Assembly (NCBI GenBank): GCA_903953815.1 | Contig: CAJBLA010000134.1 | Coordinates: 1-39,932 of the forward strand | Length of the DNA stretch: 39,932 bases | Direction: 5' to 3' | Source: an uncultured Bacteroidota bacterium | GTDB taxonomy: Bacteria > Bacteroidota > Bacteroidia > Chitinophagales > Chitinophagaceae | Shown: piece by piece, positions 30,013 through 38,079 of the stretch | How the letters are laid out: every line of letters starts with the position of its first letter | How positions within the stretch are numbered: position 1 is the first letter of the stretch | Position numbers and translations under genes: made by a program | The notes under the pieces: model-generated | Database searches by the model: none | The model's input: the letters and a program-made list of their open reading frames with translations, nothing else | What the model was told of the DNA's origin: nothing

Positions 30013-30090
30013 TCCGTTAAATTTTAATAAAATTACACCCTTTTTCTCAATTTTTAAGGTGCTTAATGAAACCCTTTGTATTTTGCACAC

Positions 30091-31173
30091 ATGGTGGGGA
30101 TTCAGCAACTTACATTGGTTCAATTCAGGAATTACATTCAAAAGGAATTCCACTTTACAAATCGTATTGTGGGAATTGTTGGTCCCAATGGCGTTGGAAA
30201 AACAAATGTATTAGACGCCTTGTATTATTTGTCCTTTACCAAAAGTTATTTTAGCCGACCGGATGCGCAAAATGTACATCATGCTTATCAAGGTTTAAGA
30301 ATTGATGGAAAATATAATATCAATAATAATGAGGTCACCATTTCCTGTATTATAAGAGAAAATTTAAAAAAAGAATTTTATTTCGATGAGGAAATGTACC
30401 CGAAGCATTCGCTGCATTTGGGAAAAATTCCCTGTGTGATGATTGCCCCGGATGACGTTCAAATTATTACTGGTGCAAGTGAAGAACGAAGAAAATTAAT
30501 GGATAGTTTATTGTGTCAAATACATCCCCCCTATCTAAAATATCTAATTCAATACAATAAAATTTTATTACAACGCAATAGTCTTTTAAAAATTGCCAAT
30601 GAAACAGGAAATTTAGATAACTTACTTTTAGAAACATTGAATGAACAATTAATGGCGAATGGAAATCCTATCCATGAATATCGAAAACAATTAATGCAGG
30701 AATGGTTACCCGAAGTTTTAAAATTATACCAGCACTTAGCAGGACAAGCAGACGATATCTCCATCAAATATCAATCTACTTTAAGCGACCAGGATTTTAA
30801 AACATTACTTACGCAATCATTACCCAAGGATACCTTACTACATCGTACAAATGTGGGAATACATAAGGACGATCTGGTGGTGACCATACAAAATCAACCC
30901 TTCAAACAAGAAGCTTCTCAAGGACAAAGAAAAAGTTTATTGTTCGCCATTCGACTTGCCGAATGGATGATTTTAAAAAAATACAAAGGATTTTCACCCA
31001 TCTTATTAATGGATGATATATTTGAAAAATTAGATGAGAACAGAATGGTGCAACTACTCGCCTGGGTAAGTAAATCTACGGATGGACAAGTGTTTATCAC
31101 CGATACACATAAGGATAGGCTAACCCAGTTATTGGGTAAACATTTGAGTAGTTATCAATTAATTGAAATTTAA
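30091..31173 (+). CDS. recF: DNA replication and repair protein RecF
   Basis: LTLVQFRNY; GIVGPNGVGKTNVLDALYYLSFTKSYF (Walker A); APDDVQIITGASEERRKLMDSLL; ASQGQRKSLLFAIRLAEW; ILLMDDIFEKLDENR. Confidence 0.95.
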   Translation: MVGIQQLTLVQFRNYIQKEFHFTNRIVGIVGPNGVGKTNVLDALYYLSFTKSYFSRPDAQNVHHAYQGLRIDGKYNINNNEVTISCIIRENLKKEFYFDEEMYPKHSLHLGKIPCVMIAPDDVQIITGASEERRKLMDSLLCQIHPPYLKYLIQYNKILLQRNSLLKIANETGNLDNLLLETLNEQLMANGNPIHEYRKQLMQEWLPEVLKLYQHLAGQADDISIKYQSTLSDQDFKTLLTQSLPKDTLLHRTNVGIHKDDLVVTIQNQPFKQEASQGQRKSLLFAIRLAEWMILKKYKGFSPILLMDDIFEKLDENRMVQLLAWVSKSTDGQVFITDTHKDRLTQLLGKHLSSYQLIEI

Positions 31174-31195
31174 AATCGTAACTTGGTCTTTCGTT

Positions 31196-31477
31196 ATGGC
31201 AACATTTAAATTAGGCGACGCTTTAAAGCAATTCGTACAAACAAGTAAATTAAAAAATGGAATTAGGGCTGCTCAAATTGAGGAAGTTTGGTCTGAAATT
31301 ATGGGCGTCACTGTAGCTAAATACACGGACAAAATTTACATCTTTAATCAAAAGCTTTTTATTGAAACAAGTATTGGCCCATTAAAAAACGAATTGGGGT
31401 TTCAGAAAGTACAAATCATTCAAAGAGTCAATGAAAAAATGGGAGAAAATGTAATTTCTGAAGTGATCATTAAATAA
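31196..31477 (+). CDS. DUF721/DciA-like protein (putative replicative helicase loader)
   Basis: About 93 aa, LGDALKQFVQTSKL...QIEEVWSEIMGVTVAKYTDKIYIFNQKLFIETSIGPLKNELGFQKVQIIQRVNEKMG; DUF721 pattern, immediately 3' of recF. Confidence 0.8.
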   Translation: MATFKLGDALKQFVQTSKLKNGIRAAQIEEVWSEIMGVTVAKYTDKIYIFNQKLFIETSIGPLKNELGFQKVQIIQRVNEKMGENVISEVIIK

Positions 31478-31485
31478 TTAACTTT

Positions 31486-32562
31486 TTACTTCTTTAAATA
31501 ATCCTGATAGGTTATTTTTTGCATGATGGTAGAACCATTCATTACAAAAATGGTTGGCCAAACTCTAGCAGCTGTTTTAATCATGGTAATGTCACCAATA
31601 AGTACATTCACATCAGGTAATGATTGAATAGCGCCCGCCTTATCAGCAGTGACAACATAAATTAATTTATACTTTTCTCTTAATTTTGAAATCATCTCAT
31701 TCCAAGGAATGCTTTTATCCACATACCCAGTAAATACTAATACATAAGGTATCGGTGTAATGAAAATCTTCTTGGTCGTGTCTAATCCAGACAAAGTAGT
31801 TAATGTAAAATCACCAATACCCGCTTTTAACCCATTCCCTTTACTCACCACTACTTCTTTTCTATCGATGTAAACATAAGTTGAATCAAAATCACTTGGA
31901 AAGTTATTGGCATCAAAAAAATATTTTTTGCCCCCTTTTTCAAATTCCATCATTATACTAACACTATCTGCAATCGCACCTTTGGGTGATTTCATTTTTT
32001 CATTGATATCATTGCCTTGTTTGTAGGGCAAACAATCAATAATTGGCAAATGTGTTAACACCTGCTTTTGACCATAGCCCACCAAAAATGTAGCTAATAA
32101 TAAAACGCTTATTCCCAGAGCAGGATGGATATTTGCTTTTACCTTTTTTTGGGTGAATAATAATATAATAATACAAATAAATAAAAGTAGGTCTTTTATA
32201 AAACTGGTTTGCGGTGTTAAAGGAATACAATCTCCAAAACATCCACAGGTTTTAATTTTACCAGAAAATAAAGCATATCCAGTCAAAAATGTAAAGAAAA
32301 CAATTAGTCCTAATAATAACCATAAGGTTTGTTTATAAGGAAATTTGATGAGTAATGCAATGCCAGCAACAATTTCAAGGGTATTCATTATTAAGGATAA
32401 TGCCAATGTATAATCATTAAAATAGATCATACCCCAAACCTCAAAAAATTCTTGCATTTTATAGCTTAATCCCAAAGGATCATTGGCTTTAATCAAGCCA
32501 GAAAAAATAAACAACAATCCTACACTCCAACGAATTATTTTTATAAAATTTTGCATAAGCAT
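31486..32562 (-). CDS. DoxX/MauE-like membrane protein (BT_3928 family)
   Basis: IIRWSVGLLFIFSGLIKANDPLGLSYKMQEFFEVWG; four TM segments with CGCFGDC; C-terminal soluble thioredoxin-like region. Confidence 0.75.
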   Translation of the reverse strand: MLMQNFIKIIRWSVGLLFIFSGLIKANDPLGLSYKMQEFFEVWGMIYFNDYTLALSLIMNTLEIVAGIALLIKFPYKQTLWLLLGLIVFFTFLTGYALFSGKIKTCGCFGDCIPLTPQTSFIKDLLLFICIIILLFTQKKVKANIHPALGISVLLLATFLVGYGQKQVLTHLPIIDCLPYKQGNDINEKMKSPKGAIADSVSIMMEFEKGGKKYFFDANNFPSDFDSTYVYIDRKEVVVSKGNGLKAGIGDFTLTTLSGLDTTKKIFITPIPYVLVFTGYVDKSIPWNEMISKLREKYKLIYVVTADKAGAIQSLPDVNVLIGDITMIKTAARVWPTIFVMNGSTIMQKITYQDYLKK

Positions 32563-32565
32563 TTT

Positions 32566-33111
32566 TTAATGTTTACCCTCTCCTATTTGTATTAGGGCAA
32601 AAACAGCATAATTTAATATATCTACAAAGTTGGCGTCAATGCCTTCACTGATTAATGTTTTTCCATCATTAGTTAAAATCTGTCTGATGCGCATTAATTT
32701 CATTAAAATTAAATCCGCATAACTTTCTTGACTCATGTCCCTCCAGGCTTCTCCGTAATCATGATTTTTATCTAGCATGGTAGTTTTAGCAAAATTGACA
32801 TATTCATGGTACATGGCCTGCACTTTTTCAACAGGCAGTTCATCTACTTTCGGATCCCCTAATTTTAATTGGATAAGCCCTATAACGGAATAATTAATGA
32901 TTCCTTTGAATTCTGACGCAATGTCATCACCCACTTTTTGGGTACCAATATCTTGAATGGTTCGAATCCGGAGTGCTTTAATGAATATTTGATCTACGAC
33001 TGATATAATTCTTAAAACGCGCCAAGCAGTACCATAATCCTTGGTTTTTTTGATGAAAATATCACTGCATGATGCAATGGCTTGATCAAATTGTGTGGAA
33101 GTTTGACTCAT
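32566..33111 (-). CDS. DUF1599 domain protein with two internal repeats
   Basis: KTKDYGTAWRVLRI...FKGIINYSVIGLIQL and KNHDYGEAWRDMSQ...FVDILNYAVFALIQI; two DYGxAWR units. Confidence 0.8.
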   Translation of the reverse strand: MSQTSTQFDQAIASCSDIFIKKTKDYGTAWRVLRIISVVDQIFIKALRIRTIQDIGTQKVGDDIASEFKGIINYSVIGLIQLKLGDPKVDELPVEKVQAMYHEYVNFAKTTMLDKNHDYGEAWRDMSQESYADLILMKLMRIRQILTNDGKTLISEGIDANFVDILNYAVFALIQIGEGKH

Positions 33112-33190
33112 GAAAATTGACCTAATTACTATGTTAGTTAATATCTTTGAACAGTTGCAAGATAATCAATAACCACTTTATAATAAAACT

Positions 33191-34015
33191 ATGTTCATAA
33201 ATGTCGCTCAAAACGGGAAATGGGAATTAAATAGCCCTCAAATCATGGGGATTATTAATGTGACCCAGGATAGTTTTTATGAAAACAGCAGGGCTAAGTC
33301 CATGGCGAACTTTTTGTCAAAAGCGGCTGAAATGATTTCCAACGGGGCTCAGATTTTAGACCTTGGTGCGCAAAGTACCCGACCAGGTGCTGAAATTATA
33401 AACACGGATACAGAACTCGCTAATTTAATCCCTTATCTAGAAGCACTTAAAAATGCATACCCCACACAATTAATATCAATTGACACTTTTAATCCAAACG
33501 TAGCAGAGCATGCACTTAAAGTAGGGGCACATATCATCAATGATATTAGTGGTGGAAGTTTTGACACTAAAATATTAGAAGTGGTATCAAAATACAATGC
33601 AGGTTATATTGCCATGCATATTACAGGAAACCCGCTGACAATGCATCAAATTGAAGACAGAACGGATGTCATTACTGCGATTATTGATTATATGGAAATG
33701 AAGAAAGAATTACTTGCCACCTTTGGTATTACAAACTGGGTCATGGATCCAGGTTTTGGATTTGGGAAGACGATTCAAGAAAATTTTGATATCGTTAAAA
33801 GATTACAGGAACTAAAAGTTGTCAATCTGCCTATTTTACTTGGAGTTTCTAGAAAGTCAAGTATTTATAAAACATTGGGTATTGGGCCAGAAGATGCTTT
33901 AAATGGTACTACAGTTTTGCATACTTTAGGATTAATGAATGGCGCTTCTATTCTAAGAGTCCACGATGTAAAAGAAGCAAAACAAATTATTCAATTACTA
34001 CCTTATCTACAATAA
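33191..34015 (+). CDS. folP: Dihydropteroate synthase
   Basis: IMGIINVTQDSFYENSRA; ILDLGAQSTRPGAEI; LISIDTFNPNVAEHAL; INDISGG; DPGFGFGKT; LLGVSRKSSI. Confidence 0.95.
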   Translation: MFINVAQNGKWELNSPQIMGIINVTQDSFYENSRAKSMANFLSKAAEMISNGAQILDLGAQSTRPGAEIINTDTELANLIPYLEALKNAYPTQLISIDTFNPNVAEHALKVGAHIINDISGGSFDTKILEVVSKYNAGYIAMHITGNPLTMHQIEDRTDVITAIIDYMEMKKELLATFGITNWVMDPGFGFGKTIQENFDIVKRLQELKVVNLPILLGVSRKSSIYKTLGIGPEDALNGTTVLHTLGLMNGASILRVHDVKEAKQIIQLLPYLQ

Positions 34016-34050
34016 AAAACTCCCTCCCAAAATGGGAAGGAGTTTGATTT
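34016..34050. terminator. Bidirectional terminator between folP and the convergent FKBP gene
   Basis: AAACTCCcTCCCA-aaa-TGGGAaGGAGTTTgattt. Confidence 0.75.
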
Positions 34051-34068
34051 CTATTTTTAGAAACGAAA

Positions 34069-34977
34069 TTATTTTTTTGCGCCAACCGGAGAAGGAGGAG
34101 CAGATACTGATTTAGAAGTTACATCTACCACTTCAATATCAAAAGCTAAATTTTCATAAGCTTTAATTTGACCATTCGGCTGAGGGCCATAAGCCAACAT
34201 TGCAGGAATGTATAAACTTCCTTTTCCACCTTTACCAAAATATTGTAATCCAATATCCCAACCTTGAATCACTGAATTAGTTGCAATTTTTACTTCAAAA
34301 GGCTTCGATGCTGAATCTTTAGGATTGATATTTGTATCAAAAGTTTCTCCGTTAAAATTATAGCCTTTATAATAAACGCTTGCAATTTTTGTAGAGTCAA
34401 CTTTGTTTGATGCATCACCCGCTTCTTTTACGACTACGAATACACCATCTGGTGATTGTACTGCATTGATCTTGTTTTTTGCTAAGTATGCTTTAATGGC
34501 ATTTATTTCTCTATTTTTTTCAGCAGCCATTTCTTTTTTGTAGTCATCATCTACTTTTGTAACATCAGCAAATACATCTAAAATTTCAGCTTTACCTAAA
34601 ATGATATCTTTTGCTTTAAATACTTCATTCACTTGAACAGCCCCCATTTTAACTAAAGTATCAATGCTTAAAGAAAATTCAATTTTATCTCCTTTTTTGC
34701 ATTTTGTAATAATTTCAGTAAAAGTATATTTACCTAATCTTGTTGTATCTATTGGGAAATAAACTGGTATTACCCCATAAGTACTACTTAAAATAGTGTC
34801 TTTAGATTTTAACTTGTACTCAATATTTAATTTTACATATTGCCCTTGTGCCAATGGCTTTGAATTACCACTACCATGTGTAATTTTGTAAAGCATTCCT
34901 GAAGGGGCTTTTTCATATTGATTACAACTTGCAAACAATACAATAGCAGCTACTAACTTTAAAGTTGATTTTATCAT
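34069..34977 (-). CDS. FKBP-type peptidyl-prolyl cis-trans isomerase lipoprotein
   Basis: Lipobox VLFASC; C-terminal SVIQGWDIGLQYFGKGGKGSLYIPAMLAYGPQP...LAFDIEVVDV. Confidence 0.9.
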   Translation of the reverse strand: MIKSTLKLVAAIVLFASCNQYEKAPSGMLYKITHGSGNSKPLAQGQYVKLNIEYKLKSKDTILSSTYGVIPVYFPIDTTRLGKYTFTEIITKCKKGDKIEFSLSIDTLVKMGAVQVNEVFKAKDIILGKAEILDVFADVTKVDDDYKKEMAAEKNREINAIKAYLAKNKINAVQSPDGVFVVVKEAGDASNKVDSTKIASVYYKGYNFNGETFDTNINPKDSASKPFEVKIATNSVIQGWDIGLQYFGKGGKGSLYIPAMLAYGPQPNGQIKAYENLAFDIEVVDVTSKSVSAPPSPVGAKK

Positions 34978-34979
34978 TT

Positions 34980-35996
34980 TTAATTTAATTGTGTTAATTG
35001 TGATTTATAGTTTTCTATTATGGTTTTAAAATCGTTTAGTGTATCATCCACTGATTTTGAAGATCTTCCTCCAGCCGCATTCGCATGTCCACCACCTTCA
35101 AAATGAGTTCTTGCAAATATATTAACATCAAAGTTACCTTTGCTTCTAAAACTCCATTTTCTTTCTTCTTCTCGATCAATTAATATGGCTGCAAATTTAA
35201 TGCCTTCAATTGACAATAAATAATTAACAAGCCCTTCCGTATCCCCTGTTTTTAACTCGAATTTGTAAATATCTGATTTGGGAATCGCCATGACTGCAGT
35301 TTTAAATTCTGGCAGAACGGTCATCCTATTCAAAAACGCATTTCCCATGAATTTTAAGCGCCCTTCTGTTGAATTATCATAGATATTTTCATGAATTTTA
35401 GCGTGTTGCAATCCCAATTCTTTCAAATGGGCCACAATTTTATGAACCGACGCTGTCGTTGATGGGAAACGGAAAGATCCTGTATCTGTCATTAATCCTG
35501 TATATAAACAGGTGGCTATATCAATATTGATTAAATTACTATGGCCGGATTGTACAATAAAATCATAGATCATTTCACAGGTAGAACTCATTTTGACATC
35601 ACTAATCCCATATGCAAAAGACGGAGTATCAGGTTGTTGGTGATGGTCAATTAATATTTTTAACGCCTTGGCATCCCTAATGATTGGTTCTAAATGCTTT
35701 GTACGATGTAGGATATTAAAATCCAAACAAAATACATAATCAGCAGCTGCCAAAATTTCACTGGCTTCATTCTTATTTGCCTCAAAATCAATCACTTGGT
35801 CAACTCCAGGCATCCAATCTAAAAACTGCGCCCAATTGGTCGGTGAAATCACGGTTACCTCATGACCTAGTTGTTTCAAAAAGTGATACAAACCAAGCGT
35901 AGAACCCATCGCATCCCCATCTGGTTTTTGATGTGCAGTGATTACAGCCTTAAAAGGTTGATTTAGAAATGGGTAAAATTGTTCAATTGCTTGCAT
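34980..35996 (-). CDS. nrnA: DHH-family phosphoesterase (NrnA-like nano-RNase/pAp phosphatase)
   Basis: AVITAHQKPDGDAMGSTLGLYHFL; ILIDHHQQPD (DHH); LYTGLMTDTGSFRF; GGGHANAAGG (DHHA1). Confidence 0.88.
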   Translation of the reverse strand: MQAIEQFYPFLNQPFKAVITAHQKPDGDAMGSTLGLYHFLKQLGHEVTVISPTNWAQFLDWMPGVDQVIDFEANKNEASEILAAADYVFCLDFNILHRTKHLEPIIRDAKALKILIDHHQQPDTPSFAYGISDVKMSSTCEMIYDFIVQSGHSNLINIDIATCLYTGLMTDTGSFRFPSTTASVHKIVAHLKELGLQHAKIHENIYDNSTEGRLKFMGNAFLNRMTVLPEFKTAVMAIPKSDIYKFELKTGDTEGLVNYLLSIEGIKFAAILIDREEERKWSFRSKGNFDVNIFARTHFEGGGHANAAGGRSSKSVDDTLNDFKTIIENYKSQLTQLN

Positions 35997-36033
35997 AAGT
36001 CGACAAATTTAACATAAATCAGATGTTTTTCAG

Positions 36034-36041
36034 TAAATTTG
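36034..36041 (+). promoter_or_regulatory. Candidate TAnnTTTG -7 element for ndk
   Basis: TAAATTTG 34 bp upstream of the ndk ATG; no convincing -33 element assigned. Confidence 0.35.
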
Positions 36042-36074
36042 CGCCTCCAAATAAAAACTTTCAACAAAATAAAT

Positions 36075-36491
36075 ATGAGTAACAGCACATTTACAATGAT
36101 TAAACCTGATGCTACATCAAAAGGTTACACAGGGGCTATTTTAGATCAAATTATCAAAGCCGGCTTTAAGGTGAAGGCTATGAAATGGACAAATTTGACG
36201 CCAGCACAAGCTGGTCAATTTTATGAGATTCATAAAGAGCGTCCTTTTTATGGAGAATTAGTTGATTTTATGAGCAGTGGCCCAATTGTAGCAGCAATTC
36301 TTGAAAAAGAAAATGCAGTAGCTGATTTTAGAACCTTAATTGGCGCAACTAACCCAGCACAAGCTGCGGAAGGTACGATTCGTAAGAATTTTGCGGCATC
36401 TATCGGCGAAAACGCGGTTCACGGAAGTGATAGTGATGAAAACGCACAAATTGAAGCTAATTTCTTCTTTTCTAGATTAGAAAGATTTTAA
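36075..36491 (+). CDS. ndk: Nucleoside-diphosphate kinase
   Basis: [64 protein letters not shown] catalytic His. The ORF extends from 36039; ATG 36075 is preferred. Confidence 0.96.
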   Translation: MSNSTFTMIKPDATSKGYTGAILDQIIKAGFKVKAMKWTNLTPAQAGQFYEIHKERPFYGELVDFMSSGPIVAAILEKENAVADFRTLIGATNPAQAAEGTIRKNFAASIGENAVHGSDSDENAQIEANFFFSRLERF

Positions 36492-36517
36492 TACAATTTT
36501 TAATAAAGTAACAAAGT

Positions 36518-36545
36518 AAAGCACCTCAATTGGGGTGCTTTTATT
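36518..36545. terminator. Terminator between ndk and the convergent helicase gene
   Basis: AAAGCACC-tcaattgg-GGTGCTTTTATTTTT; overlaps the helicase stop codon. Confidence 0.75.
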
Positions 36546-37869
36546 TTTTAGCCCCACGAGTTTTAGGCTTGCCGTATTTTTTCTGCATCACTTCTTTGTG
36601 ATTTTTTCTTTTATTCACTTTGCTATTTTTAGCAGACTTTTCATGAAACGCAGGCCCTGATTCTTCTTTTTTAGGAACTTTAGTTTGTATGATCTTCATT
36701 CGAATCTTAGGCTTCTCATCTTCCGTTAAAATAGCTGAAATTTCAAGTTCCTCAGGTAATGGCAACATTGGGATATCTTGTTTCATTAAGTTTTCAATCC
36801 CCTTTTGTAATACCTTTTCTTTTTCTGTAATAAAAGTAATAGCAATCCCTTTTTTATCTGCACGACCAGTACGGCCAATACGATGAATATAATTTTCTGG
36901 CACATCAGGCGTGTCAAAATTAATTACATGGGTAACCTCTGCGACATCAATACCTCTTGCCATCACATCCGTTGCAATGATATATTTAAATACCCCCGCT
37001 TTAAATTGCTTGACTGTATTGAAACGATAATTTTGATCTTTATTGGAATGGATCACCCCTACTATTTCAGGAAATTTAATTTCAAGTTGTTCAAATAATT
37101 GATCAGCCAAAGCCTTAGTGGCTGCAAATATTAACACTTTGGTCATTGCCTCATTGGTTGACAATAACAGGTTTAATAAATTTACCTTGGTATTAAAATT
37201 TGGAACATGATAAGCGGATTGAATAATATTTTCTAAAGGCGTTCCTGTAGGTGCCGCTTCAACGGTGATAGGTGCATTAAAATAGTCATGCATTAGTTTT
37301 TCAACATCATCAGTTATCGTAGCAGAGAAAAGTAAGTTTTGTCTTTTCTTTGGTAATAGTTCTAAAATATTAGTGATCTGTTTTCTAAATCCCAAATTCA
37401 ACATTTCATCCATTTCATCAATGACCAATTTTTTGATCATCTTAGTTTTGAATGCACCATTCATGATTAAATCAAATAATCTTCCTGGAGTTGCCACTAA
37501 TACATCCACCCCTTTTTCAACTTCAATTTGTTGCGTATTTATATTCACACCTCCAAAAACACCCACAGTAATTACGCTCATGTAACTCGTTAATATTTTA
37601 ACCGATTCTACTACTTGCACCACTAATTCACGGGTTGGAACGATGATTAAAATTTGGGGATCTTTATTTTTATCGTATTTCCATTGTCTTAAACAAGGAA
37701 GTAAATAACCGAATGTTTTTCCTGTTCCAGTTTGCGCAATTCCACAAACATCCGCCCCAGACATCACAATTGGGAATACACGATGTTGAATGGTGGTAGG
37801 CGTTGAAAAGCCCGCATCTTCTAATGATCTTAATAAAGGTGTATTTAGGTTTAAATCTTGAAAAGTCAT
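36541..37869 (-). CDS. DEAD-box-like RNA helicase (motif II = DEMD)
   Basis: GIAQTGTGKTFGYLLP; VPTRELVVQ; VATPGRLFDL; VIDEMDEMLNLGF; FSATITDD; ATDVMARGIDV; HRIGRTGRADKKG. The ORF track starts at 37887 with a GTG; ATG 37869 (MTFQDLNL) is more likely. Confidence 0.93.
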   Translation of the reverse strand: MTFQDLNLNTPLLRSLEDAGFSTPTTIQHRVFPIVMSGADVCGIAQTGTGKTFGYLLPCLRQWKYDKNKDPQILIIVPTRELVVQVVESVKILTSYMSVITVGVFGGVNINTQQIEVEKGVDVLVATPGRLFDLIMNGAFKTKMIKKLVIDEMDEMLNLGFRKQITNILELLPKKRQNLLFSATITDDVEKLMHDYFNAPITVEAAPTGTPLENIIQSAYHVPNFNTKVNLLNLLLSTNEAMTKVLIFAATKALADQLFEQLEIKFPEIVGVIHSNKDQNYRFNTVKQFKAGVFKYIIATDVMARGIDVAEVTHVINFDTPDVPENYIHRIGRTGRADKKGIAITFITEKEKVLQKGIENLMKQDIPMLPLPEELEISAILTEDEKPKIRMKIIQTKVPKKEESGPAFHEKSAKNSKVNKRKNHKEVMQKKYGKPKTRGAKK

Positions 37870-37870
37870 A

Positions 37871-37915
37871 GCGCTTAAATGTGGCACGAAGGTAGTTGAT
37901 TAAAAGCGCTTAAAT
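37871..37915. repeat. 10-bp direct repeat GCGCTTAAAT flanking the helicase promoter region
   Basis: GCGCTTAAAT at 37871-37880 and 37906-37915, 35 bp apart, either side of TACCTTCG (minus strand, 37887-37894). Confidence 0.45.
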
Positions 37916-38079
37916 CACTAAATAATTGGCTATTTGGCTTCTGGAAAGACCAAATTTACTGAAATTCAATATTTTATAAATAATTCGTAAGAGTGGTATA
38001 GGATTGCTTTAAAAAAATTATATTTAAATATTGCTAGTATCAATGAACCAATAAATATATTAATTAAAAAAGAATAAAA

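Noticed and set aside
32959-32969. GGTTCGAATCC, resembling a tRNA T-arm loop
   Set aside because: It lies inside the DUF1599 coding sequence; I could not find matching acceptor or anticodon arms nearby.
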